Shown here: positions 1-12,269 of the stretch, one piece after another | Position numbering within the stretch: position 1 is the stretch's first letter | Layout: each line of letters opens with the position of its first letter | NCBI GenBank assembly: GCA_013399115.1 | Contig: VXAA01003938.1 | Coordinates: 417,255 to 481,254 of the forward strand | Reading direction: 5' to 3' | DNA length: 64,000 nt | From: Anseranas semipalmata | Taxonomy: Eukaryota; Chordata; Aves; Anseriformes; Anseranatidae | Translations under genes and position numbers: made by a program | Notes under the pieces: generated by a model | What the model saw: only the letters and a program-made list of their open reading frames with translations | What the model was told of the DNA's origin: nothing | Database searches by the model: none

Positions 1-111
1 AAAATCTGGGCTTACCTTCTTTTAATTAAAGAGTTAGGTGCAAAGATCAAACAGCTAGGAAGAGGGGATGTGGATTTTAAGTGAAATAAAAAATGAATTA
101 ATGTTGACAAG

Positions 112-145
112 CAAAAAAAACCTTTTTTTTTTTTTTTTTTTTTTT
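112..145. repeat. A8 followed by T-tract
   Basis: A run of A, then CC, then about 23 T. Low-complexity tract. Confidence 0.8.
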
Positions 146-913
146 AATGAGAGCAGACTGAAGAGAGTTCAGATGAGATCTCTAGACTGATGTGAAATTT
201 GGAAAACCTTTAATAAGGGACTGAAGGAGCTCAAGTGAATTTTCTCTCATAGTCATACTTGCATTACTACACAGCCCCAGCCACACTGAAGCTCCCCCTG
301 TACCAACATTGCCAGCATCTGCTGAGTGCCTGTCCCTGATTGCTGAGGTGACTCATTTAAGACCAGGATAAGAAAAGTAATTTATTCCAGGTAATGTGAG
401 GATCTTAAGGAGTCCTCCTCCACAGGTGAGGGAGGGACATGAGCAGTTCAGATCTCAGACACACTAAAGCTGGCATCCAGGGTCTTGCAGAGCTACCCAG
501 AACTGCCCCAGGGAGCAAACAGGGAGCTGGAGGAGAGCCACCATGGGCAGATCTCGAGAGGACCAGGACTGGCTGTTCCTAACAAGAAAGGAGGCTGAAG
601 ACAAAGGGTTGACTCCAAGATTTAGCCCAGAAGAAATCATTTGGGATATTCATTCAAACTACTTCTGAGGAATGTCAGAAACAGAAACAAAGAAGGAATT
701 TTAAAAGTGTAGATTTTCTGTAAACAAGCTAGAAAATGACATAAAGAGGGTTGGTAGCAGTTAAAATTAATTGGGGCCTTTTTTTTTTTTTTTTCTTTAT
801 CTCTGCAGGATGACACAAGTCTTTCTTGGATCATGAGTTGCAAGTGGAAAATTTGGACTGAGGAAAGAAAGGAATGAAAGCAGAAAATGAAAATAGCTAT
901 GGACAGATTAAGA

Positions 914-1504
914 GATCACAGAATCGCAGGAGAGGTGAGGTTGGCTGGCACCTTTGTGGATCATCTACTCCAATCCCCCTGCTCAGAGCAGAGTCACCTA
1001 AAACAGGTTGCTCAGGACTGTCCAGCTGGGTTTTGAATATCTCAAAGGATGGGACTCAACAGCCTCTGTGGGCAACCTGTGCCAGTGCTTGATCACCCTC
1101 ACAGTAAAAAAATGGTTTGTGGGTGTGTGTTTAGACAGAATTTTCTGTATGTTGACTTGTGCCCATTACATCTTGTCCTGTTATTGTGCACACTGAGAAG
1201 GACTTGCCTCCATCTCATTTACACCTTTTTTTTTGCAGTATTTATACACATTGCTAAGATTCCTCTGAGCCTTCTCTTCAGGCTGAACGGTCCCAGCTCT
1301 CTCAGTCCTTCGTCATATGAAAGATGCTCCAGTCTCTCCCGTCATCTTCTTGGACTGTTGCTGGGCTGACTCCAATACGTCCATATCTTTCTTGTATTGA
1401 GGAGCCCAGCACTCCAGATGTGTCTCACCAGTGCTGAGTATAGAGGAATGATCACCTCTGTCAACCTGCTGGCAATACTCTTCTTAATGCAGCCTCATAC
1501 CAAG
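914..1504 (-). mobile_element. CR1 LINE, 5'-truncated, reverse orientation
   Basis: Starts with TCACAGAATCGCAG, the reverse complement of the CR1 3' tail. It continues through the usual CR1 blocks (TCATCTACTCCAATCCCCCTG, then GTGCCAGTGCTTGATCACCCT, CTTCTCTTCAGGCTGAAC and CTCCAGTCTCTC). Fairly diverged, with a T-rich insertion near 1226. Short open frames inside it are repeat-derived. Confidence 0.85.
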
Positions 1505-2429
1505 ATGGGAAAGGAAGGGATAAGTAGGGGACATAGAGAGGAGTCAGGAAAACGTACATGACTCTGAGAAAAGAGAGAAATGACTACAGAAGAAAAAAGT
1601 TAAATTGAAGCAGAAAATGGCAATCATATTTTGTCCATTTGTTCTTGAACAAGATGTAGTGGTGAGAGAGTCTGTTGATGACCAGAGTCAAGAGTTCCAA
1701 AGAAGAATCTTTGAATCCACAGATTCATAACTGGCATCTGATTTAATCAGCAGGTGAAGCAGAGAGATTTAACAAGACAGGTGGCACGGATGAAGGGAAA
1801 GGAGGAGGAATAAATAACAGAGGGAGTGAAAGAAATTTCTTCCAGACAACCTGTTCTCTGGGATCAGGACTAGAGAAAACAAATATCTGGAAGTGTAAAA
1901 GACTGAGTGAGCTATGGGAGGGAGCCTTCAGGGAAGACTCCACAATGGAAAGCAGGGTCTTGGCATAGGACAGAGCAGGAAACATGCAGCTCTTGGGCTG
2001 GGCCATGTATCCTCTCACTTCCTGTGAATTTCTATTCTTTTGTGCAAAGTAGAATAGCCATCACAGCATAAGTGCTGAGAACTACCCTAAAGAGCCTGAT
2101 GGTTGAGATAATCTCCAAGAGGGGATTTGGATTTCTTCAAGCAGAGATGTGAACTGAACATGGGTGAGTACCATAAGATGTACGTTTCAGATTAGTTCCC
2201 TTTCTAACAGATAATAATATTGTGCCTCAGTTTCAGGGTAGAAAAGAAGATATAATTATAGTGAATCCTAGAACAAAAGTTGAACAAGGACCGTGGGTTG
2301 AATAAAGCTGCCCTAAAGCTGTGCATATTGAAAAAATAAGAGTCCCAACAACAGAAAACTCTTTAATGCACTGGGCAACTGTGTAAGAAAATTCAGTAAC
2401 GAGAACTTGAAACTTGGCAAGTTTCAACT

Positions 2430-2610
2430 AGGAGTCGGGTAGATATTTTTAACAGTAGGGACAGTTAAACCACTGGAACAACTTTTAGGAACATAATGGA
2501 GAATCAGTCTTGTAAGTCCTTAAATGAACATTGCATATCTTCATAGGAAGGTAGTTTCTGATTTAGACAGACCATAAAATCTAAACATAGGAATCTTACT
2601 GTCAGCTTAT
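2430..2610 (+). mobile_element. Old CR1 3'-end remnant
   Basis: The order 'ccactggaacaactt ... aatggagaatcagt ... agtccttaaatgaacattg' follows the 3' non-coding end of ancient CR1/L3-type LINEs. It is heavily diverged and its borders are approximate. Confidence 0.45.
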
Positions 2611-5600
2611 ATTGGATTTCAGAACAGCTGATCGTAATGGTTTAGTCATTCTGTTCGAATGAATTTGTCTCAGCATGGAAAAAGCAAGGTTGTTTCCTGT
2701 TGTAGCTCCCAACCCTACACAATTCCCTGTTGGAAGGCTGGCTTCTGAAATAACACGGAGATCGTCACTGCAGATTATATTGAGGCAACAACAATTTTCA
2801 AAACAAAAAAACTAACTTCCATTAGCTGCTATATACTAATAAAATTTATTTTTATGTCACTGCATAATAGATAATTAATTCTGTAGGTGTATTTTGTAAC
2901 TAGAGGAACCTACTGTTTTTATTTGAAAACTTTTAGCAAAGGTTTACTCTAACAGATTGATAGCAAACACACCCAACTATTACTTCCTAACTCTTGGCTG
3001 ACATGAAGCCATTTTCCCAGTCCAGAGCCTTTCATTTCATTACAACCCCTTTAAAAACATGTCAATACCATCCCTTTACTTTCAAGCTAAAGTTTTGCCA
3101 GGATGTATGTGTGGGGAGGTGGTGATTCTGAGATACTCGAAGCTTTCCAACAGGATAAGAACAGCAGTTTCCAGACATCCTGTTAACATCAAATGTGGAT
3201 AAATGTAACTTCTTATCATCTTCAATGCAGGCCATGGTTCTCAAAGACATTTCACTGTTCATATAGATTTGTTTGTTCTGTTCAGAGAGAAAGAAGAGGA
3301 AAAATTCAGATACTTTGCCATTAAAAAGGGCTGGAATAGTTAATGTCTGAAATAATATTTAAACTTTGTAGAGAGCATTTCAAATAAGAGATTGAAATGC
3401 TGGATAAGGGGAAGGACTTTGAAGATTGTGATCCAGTGTCATCTCTGAAGACAGCCAAAAGAAAGTATTCAAGCTTAATGGAAGAGGTTACCCAAGGTGA
3501 CTTGCCATCGCTTTTCCTGAATGTGAAAGTAGCAGGCTAATAAAAAGTTCTTTTCCTTTTGGAAATAGAAACACAGCAACACAACCACACTGAATTTTAA
3601 CTTCTCAGTGACCACAGCGAATTCCCCTTCCACTCAGCCTTTCTCAGTGAGGTCTAGAGGTATGGTACTCCAAGTGTGGAAAGCTGCAGGTTCACTACTT
3701 CAAAAAGACTACCTACAAGGCTTAGTCTGATCAGAATACAATACAAGAATCAAGACATTTCCTTTAAAATATATGTGCATGCATGTACATATATCCCACT
3801 CTACAGATATCTAGCCCAAGACCTGATATCTACCAAAGGAGGTTGGGAGAGGGTGTTCTTAGAGGGAGATGTGAATTTAATTTTCAAAGCAGGAGTCCAA
3901 TAGCAGAATGAAGTACCATTTGCAATTGAGTGTCATTCTGTAGGAATGGAGAAGTCTTCCTAAGGAAGATAACAAAGGGCAACTACAGAGAATCCCAGAG
4001 GAGAAAGAAAACACAGCAACATTCCAGGTTCAGAAGAAAACTCCAGATGATCCATTATGAAATTACCATGTTGCAAGGGTGATGGGAAAATATCATGGCA
4101 TGCCTGTACACTGAAAAAAAAAATTGCTCAAGAAACTTTTAACTTTGCATAAGATGTACTTGTAAATGCAGTGGATACTTCTCGTCTGCATGGTTTATCT
4201 AATGTACTGTGGACCCTTTTTTTTTTCATTAGATATATCTAGGTTGTGCAACTGACTTTTGGAAAGCATTAAAATGTTGTTCTTTGCAGAAACAGGGATA
4301 TATATATAAATTAAATTCCATTAGACTAGAGAGAAAAAAGAAAAGTAAGAAACTAAAGCTAACCTTGTAGTACTTTTCCCCATTCATGTAACAGAAGTTA
4401 TCAAGGTAAAAAAGGCAAAGAGAAAAACTGATATATCACAAAAGATGTGTGAGAAATCAAATACAGTGTTAAAGTTTTCACTGTTAAAGTTTTATTACTA
4501 TCATGTGTTGTATTTTTCTAAAAAATATTTTTAAAAGAGCTCATTAACAATACACACATTTGTTTCTCCTTGAGTCTCTACTGGTTAATACAATAGTAAA
4601 AAGTCCCTCCAAACTCCCCCAAAAAACAAAAAAGAAAAGCAGCAGTGCTTTCTTTTGGGGGCAGGGGGTAGGAGAGCTGCTGCTTTTCCAGTTCAAGTCT
4701 CTAGAAGTTTTTGGCTGGATACAGCAGAAAATAAACATAGATATTCGTGCAGCTTCTGCAACCACTAATGTCTTCTTTTTCTGAGATCCCAAAGACTAGG
4801 ATAATTGCATTCTGCAAGAGGCAAAACAATTTAAGGAGAAAAAAAAAAAAAGACACATTCACTTATTAAAAATTAAATAGGACTTTCACAATCAGCTGCT
4901 TCAAATATGCGTGAATAATGACAGCTAGAAACCAGTCTCTGCAGATTGCTCGTGAAGTGGGTGTGAAGTTGAAGTCAGGGTAGAATAAAAAAATCACAAT
5001 GATAAAAGAGCGCTTTCTTGGAGCTTTTACAAGGTTATTTGGTCAAGACCAGATAAAAGTGAATATTTCTCCAGTACCCTGTAACAAGAGGGAGAAAACA
5101 GAATTTAAAAATATCTTTTGCAGCAAAAACAAAAATCAAAGTCATACTACACTAGGATTAAGTCCACTGGAAAATAAAGTCTGCCTTTTTGTGACAGGTT
5201 TTAGCTTTTAATTATGTAAAGCACTCATGAAGGGATTTCTATCTTTTGTAAATTTAATTCACAAAACATCCTAATTATCTGCAGACATATTAATAAGTCT
5301 TTGAGCAATATATTAATGTAGCAAGCTGAAATGGGTTTTCAAAACAACAGTAATACAAGGATTAAAAAAGTACATCCATCCATAATTCTTACACAGTTCA
5401 TATGTAAATATATCAAGGGTACTGTAGATATTGAGTAAAACAACAAAGAACCCAATATGTTGAACTCCTTCAGCTGCCCACAGTTTACAAAGCTTAATAG
5501 TATTGTGGGCTGCAAGAGATGGTCATTTCTACCCCTGTGGGGAACTGCCCTTATCTACTTATTGTAATTTCTTTGGTGAATTTGAGTTAATTTTTAATAA

Positions 5601-7170
5601 CAATTTTACTCCTCATAAAACTGAGAAGATGACTCATGGGAGGCCAACTGTATTATTTAGATACTATCTTCAGGATACAACCATGCCACAAAAATACTAA
5701 CTGAAATTACTGTCGGAGCAGAAAATGAGGAAGAAAGTTGTATAAGCAATTAAGAATATGTCCATTTGTGGGAGAAGGGCTGAAAGCAAAGGGCTTTTTT
5801 TAAGTGGTTTTTTTTTTTTTTTTAATTCTTCTTTAAAAATCCTAGCTTTCAAACAAAGAGTTATCTGTCATTTCCTAAGGCAAGAGTAATGTGTGTCACT
5901 ACCTGAACTTGCATCAAAAGTCCCCAAGCCTAGAAGTGAAGGCTGTGCACAAATCTTTAAATCAGAACTGGGAATTAGGATAGGGATTCCCTTTCAGAAA
6001 AGAACATAGGTGCAGTGAGGCTTATGAAAAGGTCATTTGAAAACAGAGGGCCTCATTTCTCTGATGCAATATTGGTGTTTTTCTGACAGTCTCTACTGAT
6101 ACAAATAGTCTCCCTTTCTGAACATGGGAAACAGCAGGAAGACTGCAGCCCACAACAAAGTCATAATCTCTCACTTACAACAGCTGAAAGTTTGCAGAAT
6201 TACCTTCTGCCTTTCCAGCCACACTCCTCAGCTGCCCAGATTTGTCCACAACACAGAGAATGTGACTTTATTGATGTTTTAGAACCAAATATCACCACAC
6301 CCTGAGCGAACACTTTCAATGACATCAGAGCTTCCTCTGACTTGAAATAAACATTTTACAGTTCTTTATAAGAGAACGACTTTCAGATTTGTTATGTGCT
6401 ATTACATAGCCCTATGCACAGAGTTGGAAAGTGTTTATTTTAAGATGCCCCCTCATAATAGTGGAAAATTAAACCGCACAAGCTGTCATAATGAAATGTC
6501 AAATATGAAACTAAATGAACACCAACATTCGTACTAACATGAACTAGCAAATTCATTATTCTTACCTTTTGGCAACACTGATCCTTTATTCCAAACAGTT
6601 TGACCCCTACGTAAAAGAAAAAAATGCATTAGTACAGTACAATGCACAGTACAGTAAAATAAGACATTTATGGAACATCGGGAATTATGGTTATCCAGTT
6701 GTGTGGGTCTTTCCTGGTTACTCGGTGAACTTTCCTGTCTTTTGAAACTCCATTTAAAATAATAAGTCCTTCTGCAAGATTCCAGTTCCAGTAATAAATA
6801 TTTCTTTGATTTGAACTGCATATGAATAGCGGGATGTATCAACTCAGGAGATAAACATATCTTGGTTTTACTGAAAAAGGTCAATCTAGAAGTGTTCCAA
6901 ATATCTTTAGATGTCTCGATCCTTTCTTGGTCTCACACAATTTGTAAGAGTGAGATGTTTCTTCTGCTTCTCCCCTGACTCCCACTATTCTCTTTGAGGA
7001 TGAGATTTTCAAAAGAAAGTATGATTGAGCTCAAAGTCGAGCCAAGCAGAACACATCTGCATATGCTGTTTGACTGCCTCATCAGAGGCAAGTCATTAAA
7101 CCCGGCTACAGCATGCCTGGACCTACTGATCTTAGGCGCCTATATCAATGCTAATGCCTCTGCTAATGTT

Positions 7171-7206
7171 TTTATTTTTTATTATTTATTTATTTATTTA
7201 TTTATT
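7171..7206 (+). repeat. (TTTA)n microsatellite
   Basis: Repeated TTTA units, nearly perfect. Confidence 0.9.
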
Positions 7207-7583
7207 CCTTCATTATTCTGCCAGGAAAGACCAGCACATTACTCTAGAAAACAAGTAGTTTTAGGAAAACTTTAGACTATCCAGGCTAAAGCTAAGTTAG
7301 GAAACCACAGTCTTCATTAAAACAAAGTTAGCCATTGAGGATGGCACTCTAGAACCTTCTTATATAAATACTCTACTCCAAATATTCCCATGTCAAATAA
7401 AATATTTTTCTTTGTCCTGGGAAACCAGCATTTTCAGTGCAACTCTACACATGTAAAAGCTTAATAAAGTCTGCATGAAAAACTGATTGTGTATGGAAGA
7501 CTGTGGCATGCATTCTGGCCTTGTAACTTCACTGACTTTTGAGCTATGGTTCTTCTTTGCTGTGCACCAGTAAACTTCATGAC

Positions 7584-8379
7584 TGTATTAGGCTTATGTG
7601 GCAAGGTTTCAGTAGCAGGGATGGCCTCTGTGAGCAGAGCCCAGCAGCTGCCCCATGTCAGATGAGAGCCAGTTCCAGACAGCTCCAAAAGGGACCTGCC
7701 CCTGGCCAGAGCCGAGCCAGGGAGCGACGCTGGTTGGGCCTCTGGGAGAGCAGAGTTAAGGAAGGGGAAAAAAAACCTGCTGTGCCACAGCAGCTGGGAG
7801 AGAGGAGTGAGAAACAGCCCTGCAGGCACCCAGGTCAGTGCAGAAGGAGGGCAGGAGGGGCTCCAGGCGCCACAGCACAAGTTCCCCTGCGGCCCGTGGA
7901 GAGGCCCATGGTGGAGCAGGCCGTCCCCCTGCAGCCCATGGGTACCACATGGAGCAGATCTCCACGCTGCAGCCATGGAGGAGCCCCCATGGAGCAGGTG
8001 GATGTGGCCTGAAGGAGGCTGCAGNCGGCGGAGGGACTGACCTAACGCAGCGTTAGGGACTGACCGCAGCCCCCATTCCCCATTCCCCTGCGCCGCTCAG
8101 GGGGAGGAGGTAGAAGAGGGTGGGTGGGGGAAGGTGTTTGTAGTTTGCTTGTAGTTTCTCACTGTTCTAGTCAGTTATTAGCAATAGGCAATAAATTACA
8201 TTAATCTCCCTACACTGAATTTGTTTTGCCCATGATGGTAATTGGTAAGTGATCTCTCTGTCTTTATCTCAATCCAGAAGCCTTTTTTTATTGTATTTTC
8301 TTCTGCTGTTCTTTTGAGGAGGGGGAGCAAGAGAGTGGCATTGTAGATCTTAGCAGCCCATCGGTGTGAAACCTCCACA
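7584..8379 (+). mobile_element. Solo LTR of an avian endogenous retrovirus, with 5-bp target duplication
   Basis: The 796-base element begins TGTATTAGG and ends CTCCACA, giving TG...CA ends. It is flanked on both sides by ATGAC (7579-7583 and 8380-8384). It is much more GC-rich than its surroundings. It holds degenerate tandem units around CCATGG-GGAGCAGG (about 7900-8020), a CCCATTCCCC..GCGCCGC block near 8080, and an AATAAA signal at 8190-8195. No internal retroviral sequence is attached, so it is a solo LTR. A 5-base duplication is typical of ERVL-like elements; the family is recognised as common in birds but not named. One undetermined base (N) is at 8025. Long antisense open frames across it are not genes. 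Confidence 0.82.
8190..8195 (+). promoter_or_regulatory. Polyadenylation signal of the LTR
   Basis: AATAAA in the expected part of the LTR, about 185 bases before its 3' end. Confidence 0.5.
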
Positions 8380-10482
8380 ATGACATGTTCCCTCTCAAAT
8401 TGCTAGCAAATAGCATAAATCCGGTTGAGACTCCAAAGTAACATTCCCATGGAGCATGTTGCAAGAACTAAACCAAGTGCTAATCCACAAACCATGCTTC
8501 TTTAATATAGTTTTATCCCCAAACTGTGTTAGTTTTAGCCAGCATCCACTGAGTTCCTGTCCTGCGTAGGGGAAAGGAAGAGAATGGGGTTTCCTGTAGC
8601 ATTGCACCTGTGTATTCAGGGCATAGTTGTTTCCCCCTCTAAATATCTAGAATTATGCACCAACTGAAAGAGCAGAGTCAGCATCTGAGAGAGCATTTCT
8701 CATTCATATGCATGACACAGAGTGTAATGGAAGCATGAAACATGAAGGTGCAATATGTCATGCTGCCTTCCAGATTCTGGGTTTACTATAGCTCAGAGAG
8801 TTGCAACAAGACATGCAGTACTTCATCAACGAAGAGTAGACATATAAATTTCATCTATTCACTATGTGACCTCTCCCCATTAATAGAATAGACAAAAGGG
8901 TCCTTGATGCAGCTCAATTTCCACCCGAAAAATAAACAAGGGCTCTGTTACAGGCTTGTCATGCATTAGCACTCTGCCTCTACAAATCCTTCAGTGCTTG
9001 AACATGGGCAAATTTCATGAGGGAGTCAATATTAAAATGTGCCACTATTTTAAAGTTATTCTTTTGTTAAAATATGTGTCTTTTTATTTAAATAAAACTA
9101 ATCATTTGCGCCACTACAGTGAACAGATATTGTCTCAGTTATAGGCCCCAGCTGAGTAAGAGTTAAATCTTATTGATTAAACTTTGATGTCGAAATGACA
9201 ACCATTATTTTTTCCCTCCTACCCTAAAAGGCTTATACTTATGTTAGAGACAATGGCAGCACAAAGAACATCAACATTTTCTTGATAGCATACAAGACGA
9301 GTCAATTCTCTCTCAAGGGTGCAGTAGCTCAACAGAGAGAAGTGGAAATTCATTAATTTGTCTTCCCATTAAAAAAGCAAACCACACAACCACCCAGAGA
9401 GTGCCCTAGCATTTATTACCAAAAAGGGAGAAAAGACGACTTTCATGAAGATACTTCTTGAAATAACAGCATATAAATATTCCTAATAAAACACAAGATG
9501 TCTGGAGGGCAGAAGAACTGGTTTGTTATCAATTAGTGGACAACTGGGCAGTGCAAGTGCTCTCTTCTCCCTTGGCCAAACACACACAACAAATTTACCT
9601 TCCCCCTCCTTTCTTTGTCCCTCATGATATCCAGCCACTACCCAGCCACCGCTATCCACCCAACCACTGCTTTTCATGAAATGCATAGAAACTTAATTAT
9701 CTTTGAGCCTTATACTCCCTTTCGAATTCATCTAAGATTGGCCAGCAGGTTGAAAACCTAATTACATGCAGACAGACAGCATGATCGTGCAAACTTCATT
9801 TCCTTAGGAAACCAGGCTAATAGAAGTAATAACAGAAAATACAGCAGGTATATTGATAATGGCATAATGTTCAGTTTCTGTAAGTGTGAAGTGGTCGTGA
9901 CTGTGAAGAGTTCAATCAGAAAAAAAAGAAGCAGGAAAGAACAAATATTTCCTCTTCAGTGCCACTACAAAGAAGGAGCAGGCTCAAAAATTACCTGCAG
10001 GTCTTAACTTTGGGAACCTTTTTCTTTTTGTTTAATCTTAGTATATAGTCTGACCTGCTTCAGTTAGCTCCTTTGTAATGCAAAACACCATGTTGCAGAT
10101 GACATGACTTGTAAGCCACTCTTGGAGTTCAGCTCTTTTTGCTTAAAATCCCAAGGGAAGGGAGAAGAGCCTGGATATAATGAAAGACACTGAGGCTGCA
10201 GCCCCCAGCCTATTGTTTGAGAGAGGTTTTTCTTTCTTATCTTGTTACCAAAACTCATTTTAATTCCTCCCCTTGATGGCATACTCTTTCATACTTTATT
10301 CTTTCCCTGCTTTGTTCAGTCTTCTGAACATTTCATATTGTGGCATACAGGAAAAACAGATAATCTAGCATTACCCAACAGAAGGCAGGCTCCTTGGGAA
10401 CCATTAAGTAAACATCCAGAGTAGGAAATTTATCACTTCTGCACACAGGGTTTTGTAGTTAATTATGTTGGTGCATTCCTTG

Positions 10483-10497
10483 AATATATATACACAC

Positions 10498-10528
<31 letters not shown>

Positions 10529-10531
10529 TAC
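10483..10531. repeat. (TA)n/(CA)n compound microsatellite
   Basis: Alternating TATA and CACA stretches of about 49 bases. Likely length-variable. Confidence 0.92.
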
Positions 10532-11563
10532 ATTCTGTTTGTGCATAGATTGTCTGTGGACATCACAGAGCTGTCTGCTGTAAAAACTATGCCTGGGCTG
10601 CATGCAGTGGTACCAACACCTGCCGTGTGGAAGAGGACATGTAGCAACTGACTAAAGGCAAAACCCTGCTCCTTCTGCAGACAAAGGAGAAGTTTTCAGT
10701 GGCTGCAGCAGATGATCTGATGGAGATTCTAGAGTTCAGATATTGGAGCTGTTGGCTGTTACAGACTTTCTTTTATCAGGAAACAGTTTACAAATTGGGA
10801 TAAAGGACACAAAGTGTAATAAAAAGAATAATTTCCACCTTTGCTGCCTTGGTTAACCAGGCCCCATATAGCAGACTTTACCTTTTGCCCCTTACTAGGT
10901 ATTAGTTGCCTCTGTCCTACCTGAAGTCTAACACTGCTATTTACAAGAAAATCATTTAGGCCTGCCATATAGAGTGCTCTCTTATTCATACTCTTTTACT
11001 AAGCCTGGATATCTATAGTTTAGCTTTCCAACAGTTCCCAGATTGCCTGGCACATGATACAGTCCTTACCAGTAGAGCCCCTAACCAACTGGTTCTCCCA
11101 GCAGCTACCAGCAGACACGATGAGAGGTTGAGCTGGCAGCTCCTGCCCACCCTCAGCAAGTCCAAGAGAACTGCTGTGCACAATGGTGGATTCAGCCTGA
11201 GGTTCCTGACCCTTCCACCGTGGCTTGGGGCTTGCCCAAAGCTTGTAGTGATTGAGAGACTTTTTACATTTTCAGTAGCTGGAAAATTCCAGCAGCAACA
11301 CTATCTGCTTCTCTATCACGCCCTGACATTATAGATGCCCAAGTTTTCCTGGCATTCAACTGCCAAGATACAAATCCACACCAAATAGTCCAAGCAATCC
11401 AGCTCAAGCTTTTCTGGCTATCATCTAGACAGTTTTCTCTACATATTCACTAAAATTCTCTTAGACTCTTATCATTTTGCTGCTCAGTCTTTGTAAATCT
11501 TCCATTTCTGCACTGTAATGGAATTTCACCCTAATGGAAATGTGCATGGTGGGAATACTGCAT

Positions 11564-11609
11564 CTTTGTTTTTGTTTTGTTTTGTTTCTGTTTGTTTTAT
11601 TTGTTTTTC
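11564..11609 (+). repeat. T-rich (TTTTG)n repeat
   Basis: Imperfect TTTTG/TTTG units. It contains the minus-strand AATAAA noted for the candidate EPSTI1 end. Confidence 0.8.
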
Positions 11610-11646
11610 AATCACTGAAGTCTAAGTAAGTCATATTAATGCCTTA

Positions 11647-11655
11647 TTAGAACAG
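11647..11655 (-). CDS. EPSTI1: Candidate terminal coding exon of EPSTI1 (CTG TTC stop)
   Basis: A good minus-strand acceptor (TGCTTTTTTTCAG) is followed in phase 0 by CTG TTC TAA, which would end the protein two residues after Trp310. Mammalian short isoforms also end two residues after the corresponding Trp, though with different residues. A minus-strand AATAAA lies at 11602-11597, but inside a T-rich simple repeat. This rests on splice-site appearance only, and other acceptors could serve. Confidence 0.22.
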   Translation of the reverse strand: MF

Positions 11656-12163
11656 CTGAAAAAAAGCAGTACACCTTTTCTCCAAAAAAAAATTTATAGA
11701 TAATTATAGATATTTTAAATTGGATGCAGTTGGTTCTTCCTTGCCATAAGTTCATACAGGAAGAAATGAATAGCTGTATATTTCATGGGATTTTCCCCCT
11801 CCACTTTCAATATCATATTAAAATGTTTACAGCCTTTCCAAACATCTTTCATTTAAAGACTTTCCAAAAACCTCATACAATTTCACTACCCTTGTTCTGA
11901 ACTTCAGGAAGTATTTTGGATTCAGTTTCTTGCACTACCTTCCATGCAAAGCAATCATGTTCTGCTGCAAGAGCAGCTGTTACTCCCTCCTCCTATTTGA
12001 ACAGCTTATATTTAAGACAGGTTTTCTTCTTAAAAAGCTACTGTAGGCAGCCAGCCAAGACTGTCAGGCAGGCTAATCACACACAGACGCGTAATAGTAT
12101 CTGGGAAAAAAGTCAATTTTTAAACAATCCCATTGCTTTCATGTTCTGTACCCAAAAACTTAC

Positions 12164-12269
12164 CCAGGCATCATAACTGAGGTAGTCCAGACTCCCAGAA
12201 TATCCAGGTTGGCAGATGTTATTCGGTTCTGTTTTGTTCTGGAGTCGGTCCAGGAAAGCATTATTTACC
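12164..12269 (-). CDS. EPSTI1: EPSTI1 exon 10 (residues 275-310), third exon of module B
   Basis: 106 nt, phase 2 to 0. Acceptor TATTTTCAG, donor TGG|GTAAGT. Starts [15 protein letters not shown], nearly identical to the mammalian counterpart, and ends YLSYDAW. The strong donor after Trp310 implies another exon. If the intron were read through, 16 more codons would be added before a TGA at 12115-12113. Confidence 0.93.

Larger units (their letters stand above)
1505..7583. other. 3' flank of EPSTI1, no gene recognised
   Basis: AT-rich DNA. Apart from the old CR1 remnant near 2430 and simple repeats, no exon with conserved coding and splice borders could be recognised. Bases 1-913 likewise show nothing but a T tract. 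The expected mammalian neighbour on this side, FAM216B, was looked for and not seen. Confidence 0.6.
8385..11646. other. Region between the solo LTR and the EPSTI1 3' end
   Basis: Probably contains or borders the untranslated end of EPSTI1, but no clear polyadenylation site can be chosen among several reverse AATAAA strings. Otherwise only simple repeats. Confidence 0.5.

Noticed and set aside
7461..7976. 171-codon minus-strand open frame, the longest in the window
   Set aside because: It runs antisense across the GC-rich LTR, and its length follows from base composition. No motif recognised.
10483..10531. Regular repeats considered as a CRISPR-like array (also 13450-13499)
   Set aside because: They are simple dinucleotide and tetranucleotide repeats without spacers, in vertebrate DNA.
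1..12000. Possible FAM216B exons downstream of EPSTI1
   Set aside because: Searched by eye for its conserved central region; nothing convincing.
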